From Actinotalea caeni (GTDB lineage: Bacteria > Actinomycetota > Actinomycetes > Actinomycetales > Beutenbergiaceae), in contig NZ_WNXX01000007.1 of NCBI RefSeq assembly GCF_009733795.1, forward strand, positions 62,001-126,000: DNA of 64,000 nucleotides, read 5' to 3'. Numbering within the stretch: position 1 is the first letter of the stretch; every line of letters starts with the position of its first letter. Positions 35,244-44,294 of the stretch are shown one piece after another. The notes beneath the pieces are model-generated. The model was given only the letters and a program-made list of their open reading frames with translations. It ran no database searches and was not told where the DNA came from. The translations under genes and the position numbers were made by a program.

Positions 35244-36661
35244 CCGCGCCGCGGCGGCGGACGCTGCGCCGCCGGCTGACGCTGCTGACGGCCGGCGCGC
35301 TCGCGGTGGCGCTCGCGGCCGGCGGGGTGCTGCTCGTGCAGGTCGTCACCGCGCAGCGCGTCGACGCCCTCGACGAGGCGGTCGTCTCGCGCGCGGTCAC
35401 CGTCGCCGACCTCGTGCGCACCGACCGGCTGCCCGACAGCCTCCCGGTCGTCGCGCCAGGGGAGGTCGTGCAGATCCTCGACCCCGCCGGGCGGGTGGTG
35501 GCGACGTCCGGCACCGCCTCGCAGACGCTGCCGGTCGTCACGCCCGAGGTGGCGGCGCGTGGCGAGGCCGCCGACGGCACCCGCCCGCTGGTCGTCACCG
35601 CGGCGAGCCCGTACGCGGGGCAGGCGCGGGTGGCGATGCTGACGGTGCCCGCCGCCGAGGTGCCGGCGCGGCTGGCCGACGTCGCGGGCGACCGGGGGCT
35701 GCTGGTCGTCGCCGCCACCTCGCTCGGCGACGTGCACGCCACCGCCCGCACGCTCGGGTGGTTGCTCGCGGGCGTGGTGCCGGTGCTCGTGCTGGGGCTC
35801 GGGCTCGCCGTCTGGCTCGTCCTCGGTCGCGCGCTGCGACCCGTCGAGGACCTGCGCGCGGCGGCCGAGGAGGTCGCCGACTCCGGCGGGCCCGGCTCGC
35901 TGCCGGTGCCCGCGACCGGCGAGCTGGCGGCGCTCGCGACCACGCTCAACACGATGCTGGACCGGCTGGACGCCGCCGCGTCGGCCGAGCGGGCCGCCGC
36001 CAGCAGCGCGCGGGCCGCGGCGCAGCGGCAGCAGGCGTTCGTCGCGGACGCCGCGCACGAGCTGCGCTCGCCGCTGGCGTCGCTGCGCACGGCGCTCGAG
36101 GTCGCCGCGCGGCACCCCGAGGTCTACCCGCGCACCGAGCTGGTCGCCGACCTCGGCGCCGACGTCGCCCGCATCTCCGCGCTCGTGGAGGACCTGCTGC
36201 TGCTCGCACGCGTCGGCAGCCGGCCGCTGCGGGCGGAGCCGCTCGACCTCGCCGCCGTCGCCGCGCGCGTCGCCGCCGAGACGGCGGAGGCGCCGGCCCG
36301 AGCGGTCGCCGTCGAGGTCGTCGGCGAGGGTGGCGCGACCGGCGACGCGGCCGCCGTCGAGCGCGTGCTGCGCAACCTGGTCGCCAACGCCCGGCGGCAC
36401 GCCCGCACCCGGGTGCGGGTGACCGTCGCACCGGGCGAGGTCGCCGTCGAGGACGACGGCCACGGCGTCCCCGAGGCCGAGCGGGAGCGGGTGTTCGCCC
36501 GGTTCGTGCGTCTGGAGGAGGCACGCGAGCGCGACGCCGGCGGCTCCGGGCTGGGGCTGGCGATCGCCCGGGAGCTCGCCCGCGAGCAGGGCGGCGACGT
36601 GACCCTGCACGACTCCTCGCTGGGCGGGCTGTCGGCCCGGCTGGAGCTGCCCGTGCCGTGA
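35240..36661 (+). CDS. Membrane sensor histidine kinase
   Basis: 473 residues: TM1 (about 15-37), an extracytoplasmic sensor region (about 38-165), TM2 (about 172-195), HAMP, HisKA with the phospho-acceptor in DAAHELRSPLASL, then the ATPase domain with N-box VLRNLVANARRH, G1 VEDDGHGVP and G2 GGSGLGLAIARE. All catalytic motifs are intact. It is the partner of the preceding response regulator. Confidence 0.92.
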   Translation: MTAPRRRTLRRRLTLLTAGALAVALAAGGVLLVQVVTAQRVDALDEAVVSRAVTVADLVRTDRLPDSLPVVAPGEVVQILDPAGRVVATSGTASQTLPVVTPEVAARGEAADGTRPLVVTAASPYAGQARVAMLTVPAAEVPARLADVAGDRGLLVVAATSLGDVHATARTLGWLLAGVVPVLVLGLGLAVWLVLGRALRPVEDLRAAAEEVADSGGPGSLPVPATGELAALATTLNTMLDRLDAAASAERAAASSARAAAQRQQAFVADAAHELRSPLASLRTALEVAARHPEVYPRTELVADLGADVARISALVEDLLLLARVGSRPLRAEPLDLAAVAARVAAETAEAPARAVAVEVVGEGGATGDAAAVERVLRNLVANARRHARTRVRVTVAPGEVAVEDDGHGVPEAERERVFARFVRLEEARERDAGGSGLGLAIARELAREQGGDVTLHDSSLGGLSARLELPVP

Positions 36662-36698
36662 CGTCGACCGGGTGCGTGCAGGCCCTACATTGACGCGC

Positions 36699-37682
36699 GT
36701 GACCACCGCACCCGCGCGCTCGACGGACCCCGTCGTCAGCGCCTCAGGGCTGACCAGGCGCTTCGGCGACCGCGTCGCCGTCGCCGACCTCGACCTCGCG
36801 ATCACGGCCGGCCACGCCTTCGGGCTGCTCGGCCCGAACGGCGCCGGGAAGACGACCACCGTCCGCCTCCTCAACGGGCTGCTGCCGCCGACCTCCGGCA
36901 GCGTGACGCTGTTCGGGGAGCCGCTGACGCCGGCGTCGGCGGACCGGCTGCGGGCCCGCGTCGGCGTGCAGACCGACACCAACCTCTACGAGTCGCTCTC
37001 GGTGGCCGAGAACCTGCGCACGTGGGGCCGGCTGTACGGCCTGCGCGGCGCGGCGCTGGACCGGCGCATCGACGACGTCCTCGACCTGCTGCGGCTGACC
37101 GACCGGACCCGCTCGCTGGTCGGCGAGCTCAGCAAGGGCATGCGGCAGAAGCTCTCGGTGGGTCGCGCGATCCTCCACGACCCCGCGCTGCTCTACCTCG
37201 ACGAGCCGACCGCAGGGCTGGACCCGGAGGCCGCCGTCGAGCTCCTCGACCACGTGCGCGAGATGATGCGCACCTCCGGCACCACCGTGGTCATCTGCAC
37301 CCATCAGCTCTACGGGCTGGAGACCCTGTGCGACGACGTCGGCATCATCGCCGGCGGTCGCATGGCCGTCAGCGGGCCGGTGGCGGCGCTGATCGCGCAG
37401 CGGTGGCCGCAGCCGGAGCTGACGATCGACGTCGTCTCCGAGGGCGAGCGGGCGGCCGCGGTCGTCGCCGGCGAGACCGGCACGACGCCCGAGCGGACGG
37501 GCGGCCGGCTGCGGCTGACGCTGCCGGCGGGTGGGCAGCCGAGCGCGGTCGTCGCCGCCCTGGTGCGTGCGGGCGTCGACGTCGCCGCCGTGGTGCCGAC
37601 GCAGCGGACCGTGCAGGACCTGTACTTCGCCACGATCGACGCCGGCCAGGCGCGCGAGGACACGACGGAGGTGGCGCGATGA
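36699..37682 (+). CDS. ABC transporter ATP-binding protein (NatA-like)
   Basis: 327 residues: Walker A GPNGAGKTT, signature LSKGMRQK, Walker B LLYLDEPTAGLD and H-loop CTHQLYGLE, with a C-terminal extension. GTG 36699 is chosen because TACATT at 36686-36691 is a good -10 box that would make it the first base of a leaderless transcript; an upstream ATG at 36672 precedes the -10. ATGA overlap with the permease gene. Confidence 0.88.
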   Translation: MTTAPARSTDPVVSASGLTRRFGDRVAVADLDLAITAGHAFGLLGPNGAGKTTTVRLLNGLLPPTSGSVTLFGEPLTPASADRLRARVGVQTDTNLYESLSVAENLRTWGRLYGLRGAALDRRIDDVLDLLRLTDRTRSLVGELSKGMRQKLSVGRAILHDPALLYLDEPTAGLDPEAAVELLDHVREMMRTSGTTVVICTHQLYGLETLCDDVGIIAGGRMAVSGPVAALIAQRWPQPELTIDVVSEGERAAAVVAGETGTTPERTGGRLRLTLPAGGQPSAVVAALVRAGVDVAAVVPTQRTVQDLYFATIDAGQAREDTTEVAR

Positions 37683-38491
37683 TCGACCGCGACCGGGTGC
37701 GCACGGTGATGCGCAAGGACTGGCTGGAGGTCGTGCGCAGCCCGCAGTCGCTCGCCGCGCTGCTCGTGGTGCCGGCGGTGTTCGTCGTCGTGCTCCCCAC
37801 CGTGGTGCTGCTGCTCGCCCGGCAGCCGGGGTTCGTCGAGAGCGCCGACGACGTGCGCCCGCTGCTCGACGTCATCCCGGCCGGGCTGCTGCCGGAGGGG
37901 CTCGACGAGGTGCAGCAGCTCGTCTACGTCGTCGTCGTGTTCCTGCTGGCGCCGTTCTTCCTGCTCATCCCGGTGATGGTCGCGTCGGTCACCGCGAGCT
38001 CCAGCGTGGTGGGAGAGAAGGAGCGGCGCACGATCGAGGGGCTGCTGTACACCCCGCTGACCGACCGCGAGCTCGTGCTCGCGAAGATCCTCGGCTCCGT
38101 CCTGCCGGCGGTCGCGATCACGTGGCTGTCGTTCCTGGTCTACACCGTGCTCGTCAACGTGCTCGGCTGGCCGCTGCTCGGTCGGCTGTACTTCCCGACC
38201 TGGACGTGGGCCGTGATCATGCTCCTGGTGGTGCCCGCGATCGCGTTCCTCGGCACCAGCCTGGTCGTCGCGGTCTCCGGTCGCGCCACGACCGTCCAGG
38301 GTGCGCAGGGCGTCGCGGTGCTGGTCGTGCTCCCCGTGGTCGGCCTCGTCGTCGGCCAGGCGGCCGGGGTCGCGCTCCTCGACGTGCCGGTCGCGCTGGT
38401 CGCCGCCGGCGTCATCGTCGTCCTCGACGTCGTGCTGTTCCGGTTCGCGGTCGGCCGGTTCCAGCGCGAACGGGTGCTCACGCAGCTCTGA
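37679..38491 (+). CDS. ABC-2 type permease (NatB-like)
   Basis: 270 residues with six hydrophobic segments, the N-terminal VRTVMRKDWLEVVRSPQ and the loop VVGEKERRTIEGLLYTPLTDRELVLAKIL characteristic of NatB/ABC-2 permeases. It is coupled to the NatA-like ATPase. The pair lies directly downstream of the two-component genes and may be part of its regulon. Substrate unknown (sodium and antimicrobial compounds are known for relatives). Confidence 0.85.
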   Translation: MIDRDRVRTVMRKDWLEVVRSPQSLAALLVVPAVFVVVLPTVVLLLARQPGFVESADDVRPLLDVIPAGLLPEGLDEVQQLVYVVVVFLLAPFFLLIPVMVASVTASSSVVGEKERRTIEGLLYTPLTDRELVLAKILGSVLPAVAITWLSFLVYTVLVNVLGWPLLGRLYFPTWTWAVIMLLVVPAIAFLGTSLVVAVSGRATTVQGAQGVAVLVVLPVVGLVVGQAAGVALLDVPVALVAAGVIVVLDVVLFRFAVGRFQRERVLTQL

Positions 38492-38524
38492 GGCCGGGGG
38501 CGCACGTCGCGCGAGCATCGACGC

Positions 38525-38538
38525 GGAAAGCGCTTGCC
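38525..38538. promoter_or_regulatory. LacI-family operator upstream of SDR/flavoprotein operon
   Basis: GGAAAGCGCTTGCC differs at one position from the palindrome GGAAAGCGCTTTCC. It lies 61 bp before the GTG start. Similar sites precede the oxidoreductase at 54130 and the lacI gene at 57671. Confidence 0.6.
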
Positions 38539-38598
38539 GTTCCGGGCGCGCTGGGGCAGACTGAGGGCGGTCCCGTCCGTCGTCCCAGGAGCTCCATC

Positions 38599-39381
38599 GT
38601 GCCCAGCCAGCAACCCGTCGCGCTCGTCACCGGGGGCAACCGAGGCATCGGTCTCGGCATCACCGAGGCGTTGCTCGCCGAGGGGTACGCCGTCGCGATC
38701 CTCGCCACCCGCGAGGAGCCGACCGAGCTGATCGCGCGGCTGCGCGAGCAGGGCGACGTCATCTACGTCCGCGGCTCGGTCGCCGAGCTCGACGACCACG
38801 CGCGCTACGTCGACGCCGCGCTGCAGCGGTGGGGCCGGATCGACCTGCTGGTCAACAACGCCGGGGTCGCACCGAGCGTGCGCGCCGACATCCTGGAGGC
38901 CGAGCCGGAGAGCTTCGACCGCGTGCTCGGCATCAACCTGCGCGGCCCGTACTTCCTCACCCAGCGGGTCGCGAACGCGATGATCGAGCTGCGCGGCCCG
39001 GTCGACGGTCTTCCCGCGGAGCCCGTCGGCACGATCCTCAACGTCTCGTCGGTCTCGGCGACGACCGTGAGCACCAACCGCGGCGAGTACTGCATCTCCA
39101 AGGCCGGCGTCGGGATGGCGACGCAGCTGTGGGCGGTGCGGCTCGCGCCCGAGGGCATCCTCGTCTACGAGGTCCGCCCCGGCGTCATCGCGACCGACAT
39201 GACGGCCGGTGTGCAGGCGAGGTACGACGAGCAGTTCGCCAACGGGCTCGCCCCGATCGCGCGGTGGGGCACCCCGGCCGACGTCGCGGGCGCCGTCGTC
39301 CAGCTCGCCGCGAAGCGGATGCCCTACTCGACCGGCGACGTCATCACCGTCGGCGGCGGCATGCAGATCCCGACGCTCTAG
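38599..39381 (+). CDS. Short-chain dehydrogenase/reductase (3-ketoacyl-ACP-reductase-like)
   Basis: 260 residues: TGGNRGIGLGI (about residues 10-20), NNAG, Ser in LNVSSVSA and YCISK catalytic segment; C-terminal GGGMQIPTL. It probably oxidises or reduces a sugar or polyol with NAD(P). GTG 38599 follows AGGAG 8 bp upstream. It forms an operon with the flavoprotein gene 49 bp downstream, under a LacI-type operator. Confidence 0.88.
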   Translation: MPSQQPVALVTGGNRGIGLGITEALLAEGYAVAILATREEPTELIARLREQGDVIYVRGSVAELDDHARYVDAALQRWGRIDLLVNNAGVAPSVRADILEAEPESFDRVLGINLRGPYFLTQRVANAMIELRGPVDGLPAEPVGTILNVSSVSATTVSTNRGEYCISKAGVGMATQLWAVRLAPEGILVYEVRPGVIATDMTAGVQARYDEQFANGLAPIARWGTPADVAGAVVQLAAKRMPYSTGDVITVGGGMQIPTL

Positions 39382-39430
39382 CGCCGGCCGCGCCCGCCAC
39401 CCGCGACCGCACCGAGGGAGACCCGCCACC

Positions 39431-41605
39431 GTGACCACGCCGCTCGACCACGACACCAACCCCGGGCTGGAGCCCGCCCACCTGGAGTCCGCCGACACCG
39501 TCGTGCTCGGCGACCCCGACGCCGCGCCCACCGTGCGGCTCGCCGGCCACGACATCCCGGTCGTGGTGGCGAACACGGTCGTCGTCGGCACCGGGTCCGC
39601 CGGCTACTGCGCCGCGGACCGGCTCTGGGAGTTCGGCCAGACCGACGTCGTCATGGTCGCCGACAAGATCAACGCCGGCTCCTCGCGCAACGCGGGCAGC
39701 GACAAGCAGACCTACTACAAGCTCACGCTGTCGGGCGGCGACGGCGACTCGGTCCACGAGATGGCGCAGACGCTGTTCTCCGGTGGCGCGATGGACGGCG
39801 ACAACGCGCTCGCCGAGGCCGCGCTGTCCGCGCGCGGCTTCCTGCGGCTGTGCGACCTCGGCGTCCCGTTCCCGCAGAACCGCTACGGCGAGTTCATCGG
39901 GTACAAGACCGACCACGACCCGCGCCGCCGGGCGACGTCGGTCGGCCCCTACACGTCGCGCTCGATGGTCGCCCAGCTCGAGAAGAAGGTCGCGCGCAAC
40001 GGAACTCCTGTGTACGACGAGTGCCGTGTGGTCGACCTCATCCGGGGCGCGGACGGCCAGATCGCCGGCCTGCTGGTGTTCCGCACCGACGTCAAGCCCG
40101 GCTCCGGCCGCAGCCCGTACCTGCTGTTCCGGTGCACCAACGTCGTCTACGCGACCGGTGGCCCCGCCGGCATCTACGCGACCCGGGTGTTCCCCAACGG
40201 CCAGTGGGGTGCGAGCGGCGCGGCGTACCGCGCGGGCGTGCACGGCAAGAACCTCACCGAGTGGCAGTTCGGGCTCGCCTCGATCAAGCCGCGCTGGAAC
40301 GTCTCGGGCACCTACATGCAGGTGATCCCGCGGTTCGTCTCCACCGACGCCGACGGCAACGACGAGCGCGAGTTCCTCACCGAGGTCATCGAGGACTACG
40401 GCCGCCTCATGACGCTGGTGTTCCTCAAGGGTTACCAGTGGCCCTTCGACATCCGGAAGGCGCGCGACGGCTCGAGCCTCATCGACCTGCTCGTGTACCG
40501 CGAGACCGTGCTGCGCGGGCGCCGGGTGTTCCTCGACTTCCGCTCCAACCCGGTGCAGGAGACGTTCGACCCGAGCGCGCTCGCCCCGGAGGCGTACGAG
40601 TACCTGGAGCGGGCCGGCGTGCTGTTCGGCACCCCCATCGAGCGGCTGCGCCGCATGAACGAGCCCGCCTACCAGTTCTACCTGGGCAAGAACCCCTACG
40701 TGGACCTCGAGAAGGAGATGCTCGAGGTCGACGTGTGCGCCCAGCACAACAACGGCGGGCTGCTCGTCGACGCGTGGTGGCAGTCGAACGTGCCCGGGTT
40801 CTTCCCGGTGGGCGAGGCCGGCGGTGCGCACGGCGTCTACCGGCCCGGTGGTGCCGCGCTCAACTCCGGTCAGGTCGGCGCGACCCGGGCGGCGCGCTAC
40901 GTCTCGGCGGTCCGCACCGAGGACCCGATCGACGAGGCCGCGTTCGCGGCCGCGGCGGAGCCGGTGGTGAGCGACGCCGTCGGGCTGGTCGCGCGGGCGA
41001 CCGAGCGGGCGGCGTCGGGCACCCCGGACAACACCGGCGAGCTGCTGCGCGAGGTGCAGGTGCTCATGAGCGCCAAGGCCGGGCCGGTGCGCAGCGCCGC
41101 CTCGATCGACGAGGCGCTGGCGCAGGTCCACGACTGGCTCTCGCGCTACGACGACCTCGTGAGCGCCGACGCCTCCTCGCGCCGTTCGATCAACCGCACC
41201 TTCCTCGTGCGCGACATCCTCGTCACCGCCTACGTCTACCTGAGCGCGATGAAGGACTACGTCGAGCACGGCGGCCGCTCGCGCGGCTCGGTGCTCTACA
41301 CCGACCCCGACGGCGAGCTGCCGCGGGTCGGCTACGGCGACCGCGCGCAGGAGCCGCTCGACCTGCCGGAGCTGTTCCGGTTCCGGCTCGACGGCGGCGC
41401 GCTCGACGGCGAGGTGCAGGAGGCGGCCTACGTCACCGACGGCGACCTGCCGGGCGAGGAGTGGCACGCGCCGGTCGAGCGCGACCAGGGCGACCCGGCC
41501 GGGCTGCCGCTGTTCCGCTGGCGGCCGGTGCGGCCGATCCCCGCCGACGACGACTTCTTCGAGAACGTGTGGCGCGAGTTCCGCGAGCACGGGAACGTGC
41601 GCTGA
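39431..41605 (+). CDS. Fumarate-reductase/succinate-dehydrogenase-like FAD oxidoreductase, substrate unknown
   Basis: 724 residues, larger than an SDH flavoprotein (about 600). An N-terminal extension of about 40 residues precedes the FAD dinucleotide motif VVGTGSAGYCAADRL (about residues 56-70). NAGSSRNAGSDKQ fits the FAD-contact region, HGVYRPGGAALNSGQV the second FAD segment, and the helical C-terminal domain with MKDYVEHGGRSRGSVL resembles the SDH arm. No signal peptide and no adjacent iron-sulfur or cytochrome subunit, so it is not respiratory complex II. Co-transcription with an SDR suggests oxidation of a carbohydrate-derived substrate. The GTG 39431 start has GAGGGAG upstream. Confidence 0.75.
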   Translation: MTTPLDHDTNPGLEPAHLESADTVVLGDPDAAPTVRLAGHDIPVVVANTVVVGTGSAGYCAADRLWEFGQTDVVMVADKINAGSSRNAGSDKQTYYKLTLSGGDGDSVHEMAQTLFSGGAMDGDNALAEAALSARGFLRLCDLGVPFPQNRYGEFIGYKTDHDPRRRATSVGPYTSRSMVAQLEKKVARNGTPVYDECRVVDLIRGADGQIAGLLVFRTDVKPGSGRSPYLLFRCTNVVYATGGPAGIYATRVFPNGQWGASGAAYRAGVHGKNLTEWQFGLASIKPRWNVSGTYMQVIPRFVSTDADGNDEREFLTEVIEDYGRLMTLVFLKGYQWPFDIRKARDGSSLIDLLVYRETVLRGRRVFLDFRSNPVQETFDPSALAPEAYEYLERAGVLFGTPIERLRRMNEPAYQFYLGKNPYVDLEKEMLEVDVCAQHNNGGLLVDAWWQSNVPGFFPVGEAGGAHGVYRPGGAALNSGQVGATRAARYVSAVRTEDPIDEAAFAAAAEPVVSDAVGLVARATERAASGTPDNTGELLREVQVLMSAKAGPVRSAASIDEALAQVHDWLSRYDDLVSADASSRRSINRTFLVRDILVTAYVYLSAMKDYVEHGGRSRGSVLYTDPDGELPRVGYGDRAQEPLDLPELFRFRLDGGALDGEVQEAAYVTDGDLPGEEWHAPVERDQGDPAGLPLFRWRPVRPIPADDDFFENVWREFREHGNVR

Positions 41606-41611
41606 GGGCGT

Positions 41612-42871
41612 TCAGTCCCAGACCAGCCGCGTCGTCGAGGTGCCGTCGCTGACCACCAGCCCACCCGCGCCGTCGGCGACCACGACGAAGACACCGGTCT
41701 CGCTCGGGACGCGCCAGCGCACGTCGCCCGTGCGCGGGTCGACCGCGAGGACGCCCTCGCCGCCGTAGCCGGCGAGCACGAGCGTGTCGCGCGAGGCGGT
41801 GACCGGACGGTACGTGCCCTCCAGGTGCCAGACCTCCGCACCGGTCGCCTCCTCGACGGCGACCAGGCCGACGCCGTCCCCGTCCGGCGGCCAGCAGGCG
41901 AGGACCACCCGGTGCTGCAGACGCACGTCCGGCGAGCAGCCCTCGCGGCGCCACACCTCCTCACCGGTCGAGCGGAGCCGGGCGACGGCGCCGCCGTCGG
42001 GGTGCTGGCCCAGCACCAGGCCTGCGCCCAGCGAGTCGTCGATCGAGAGCAGCACCTCGTCCTGCGCGAGCGTCGCGGACCCCTCGCCGACGTGCACGAC
42101 CATCCGGCCCTCGACGAGCTCGGCCCACATCTGCTCGCCGACGACGAGCGACCCCGTGCCGACCGGCTCACCCGTCGCGAGGTCCAGGCGGGTGCCCGAG
42201 AGCGGGATCAGGACCCGGTCGTCGACGACCGCGACGGAGGCGAGAGGCGGCTCCGAGTCGTCGGCGGCGCTGGCCTGGACGCGCCAGCGCTCGCCGCCGT
42301 CGGCGGCGAGCCGCACGACGTCGTCGAGACCGGGCCCGTGCCGCTCGACCACCACCAGGTCGGCGCCGGCGGCGGTCGCTGCGACCGCGGCCGGGTGCTC
42401 GCGTCGCTCGACGTCACCCGTGCTCGGGTCGATCGTCACCACCTGGGCGTCGTCCTCGCCCGGGGCCTCGACGCAGACGACGGGCGAGACCCCGTGGCAG
42501 GTGCGGTCCGGGTCCGCGAAGCGCCATCGTTCGGCGCCGGAGGCGAGGTCCAGCCCGGTGACGTATCGGGCGGGCTCGCCCTCCAGGGTGACGACGAGCG
42601 ACGTGCCCTCGTGACCTCGCGGCACGGCGTAGGCGAGGTCCACGACCCACGCGGGGCGAGGCGCCGCGGCGAGCGAGGTGCCGACCACCCCGAGCATGAT
42701 CTCGGGCCCGTCGGACGCCAGCTCCGGCACGGGCTCGGCGGTGGCCGCGCCGATCAGCACGAGCCCCGTCGCAGCCGCGACCCACGGCAGCGCGCGGGCA
42801 CGACCACGCCGCCGTCGCCGCCGGGCCGTCCCGCGGTCGGCCGCGAGCTCGAACTCGTCGACGTCGACCAT
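41612..42871 (-). CDS. Membrane-anchored PQQ-like beta-propeller protein, paralogue 1
   Basis: 419 residues. Cytoplasmic head MVDVDEFEL, then a basic stretch (RRRRRRGRAR), one membrane helix (about 30-50) and an extracytoplasmic seven- or eight-bladed propeller with repeated blade motifs such as LDLASGAERW, IDPSTGDV, VEEATGAEVW and VDPRTGDVRW. A C-x7-C pair (CHGVSPVVC, near residue 131) is shared by all five paralogues in the window. The C-terminus TRLVWD closes the propeller. Function unknown; PQQ binding is not implied by the fold. Confidence 0.8.
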   Translation of the reverse strand: MVDVDEFELAADRGTARRRRRRGRARALPWVAAATGLVLIGAATAEPVPELASDGPEIMLGVVGTSLAAAPRPAWVVDLAYAVPRGHEGTSLVVTLEGEPARYVTGLDLASGAERWRFADPDRTCHGVSPVVCVEAPGEDDAQVVTIDPSTGDVERREHPAAVAATAAGADLVVVERHGPGLDDVVRLAADGGERWRVQASAADDSEPPLASVAVVDDRVLIPLSGTRLDLATGEPVGTGSLVVGEQMWAELVEGRMVVHVGEGSATLAQDEVLLSIDDSLGAGLVLGQHPDGGAVARLRSTGEEVWRREGCSPDVRLQHRVVLACWPPDGDGVGLVAVEEATGAEVWHLEGTYRPVTASRDTLVLAGYGGEGVLAVDPRTGDVRWRVPSETGVFVVVADGAGGLVVSDGTSTTRLVWD

Positions 42872-42945
42872 GCGTCCTTCCTACCCGGTCACGCCGGCGA
42901 GCGGCCAGGGTCGGCCGCTGAGGGCCGACGACGGACGGGCTCGGA

Positions 42946-44205
42946 TCAGTCCCACACGAGCCGGGTCAGACCCGACTCGTCGCTGACGAGCAGCCCGCCG
43001 GCGTCGTCGAGCGTCGCCGTGAAGGCGGGGCCCTGCGTCTCGACGGCCCATCGGACGTCGCCGCTCGTCGGGTCGACGCCGAGCACACCCGACGCGTCGT
43101 CGACGACCACCAGTGTGTCCCCTGTCGCGGCGACCACCCAGTAGACGGAGTCGACTCGCCACACGGCGTCGCCGCTGACCTCGTCGATGCCGACCGTCTC
43201 GGCGCCGTCGGGCGACCAGCAACCGACGACGACCCGCCCGCGCAGGCGCACCTGCGGGAAGCAGCTGCCGTCCAGCTGCCACAGCTGCTCGCCGGTGCCG
43301 CGCACCTGCGCCGAGAGACCGCCGTCGGGGCGCTGGACCAGCGCCGCTCCGGCCCCGACGGAGTCGTCGATCATCAGCGGGAGCTCGTCCGGCTCCAGCG
43401 TCGCGGACCGGCCGTCGACATGGATGACGACGCGGTCGTCGACCATCTCGACCATGGCGCCACCGATGACCGAGGAGGACGCGTCCCTGGCCTCGCCGCT
43501 GCTCAGGTCGAGCCCGACACCTTCGAACCCGAGCCGCACGGTGCCCTCGCCGAGGGACAGCGGTGCCCACGGCGGGTCCGACTCGTCGGCGGCGTCGGCC
43601 TGCACGCGCCAGCGCTCGGCGCCGTCGGGCTCGACGAGCACGACGTCCTCGGGGACGGACCCGGTCGTCTCGACCACGACGAGGCCGTCGTCCGTGGCGA
43701 CCGCGCCGACGGCGCCGGGGTGCGCTCTCTCGGTGACCTCGCCGGTCGCCGCGTCGATCGTCACGACCTGGGCGTCGGGGCTCCCCGGGTCGACGACACA
43801 GGTCACCACCGTGGTCGGGTGGCACCGCTGGTGGGGGTCCGGGTGCCGCCAGCGCTCGGCGCCGGTCTCGAGGTCGAGCCCGAGCACGTGCTGGGAGCTC
43901 GGCGAGGTCGCGGTGGCCAGCCCGACGACGACGGTCGAGCCGATCAGCCCCATCGGTGCCGGGGAGTCGAGCTCGGTGGTCCAGACCATCGCGGGCTCGG
44001 CCGCGGCCGGCACGTCGGACACGCCGACCACCAGCCCGGGCGGCCCCGTCAGCAGCACCGGCTCCGCACAGACGGAACCGACGAGGACGAGCGCGGCTGC
44101 GGTCGTCACCCACGGCCAGGCGTGGGCGCGGCGTCGCGAGCCCGGGGGCGGGGTGGGAGCAAGGTCGCGGTCGGGCGCGAGCTCGAACTCGTCGACGTCG
44201 ACCAT
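42946..44205 (-). CDS. Membrane-anchored PQQ-like beta-propeller protein, paralogue 2
   Basis: 419 residues, the closest relative of paralogue 1 in order, length and sequence: head MVDVDEFELAPD, helix about 30-48, blades LDLETGAERW, IDAATGEV, IDEVSGDAVW and VDPTSGDVRW, C-x7-C CHPTTVVTC, and C-terminus TRLVWD. A recent tandem duplication is likely. The 74-bp gap to paralogue 1 contains no terminator. The adjacent genes give no functional clue. Confidence 0.8.
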   Translation of the reverse strand: MVDVDEFELAPDRDLAPTPPPGSRRRAHAWPWVTTAAALVLVGSVCAEPVLLTGPPGLVVGVSDVPAAAEPAMVWTTELDSPAPMGLIGSTVVVGLATATSPSSQHVLGLDLETGAERWRHPDPHQRCHPTTVVTCVVDPGSPDAQVVTIDAATGEVTERAHPGAVGAVATDDGLVVVETTGSVPEDVVLVEPDGAERWRVQADAADESDPPWAPLSLGEGTVRLGFEGVGLDLSSGEARDASSSVIGGAMVEMVDDRVVIHVDGRSATLEPDELPLMIDDSVGAGAALVQRPDGGLSAQVRGTGEQLWQLDGSCFPQVRLRGRVVVGCWSPDGAETVGIDEVSGDAVWRVDSVYWVVAATGDTLVVVDDASGVLGVDPTSGDVRWAVETQGPAFTATLDDAGGLLVSDESGLTRLVWD

Positions 44206-44294
44206 GCCTCCTTCCTACCCGGTCACGTCGCGCGCGGCCAGCACCGCCGGCCGCCGCAGATCCGGGGCTGCCCCCGCCGAGGGTGGGTGGTGCG

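Noticed and set aside
39431-41605. Succinate dehydrogenase flavoprotein SdhA
   Set aside because: No SdhB/C/D genes adjoin it, the protein is about 120 residues too long and the neighbour is an SDR.
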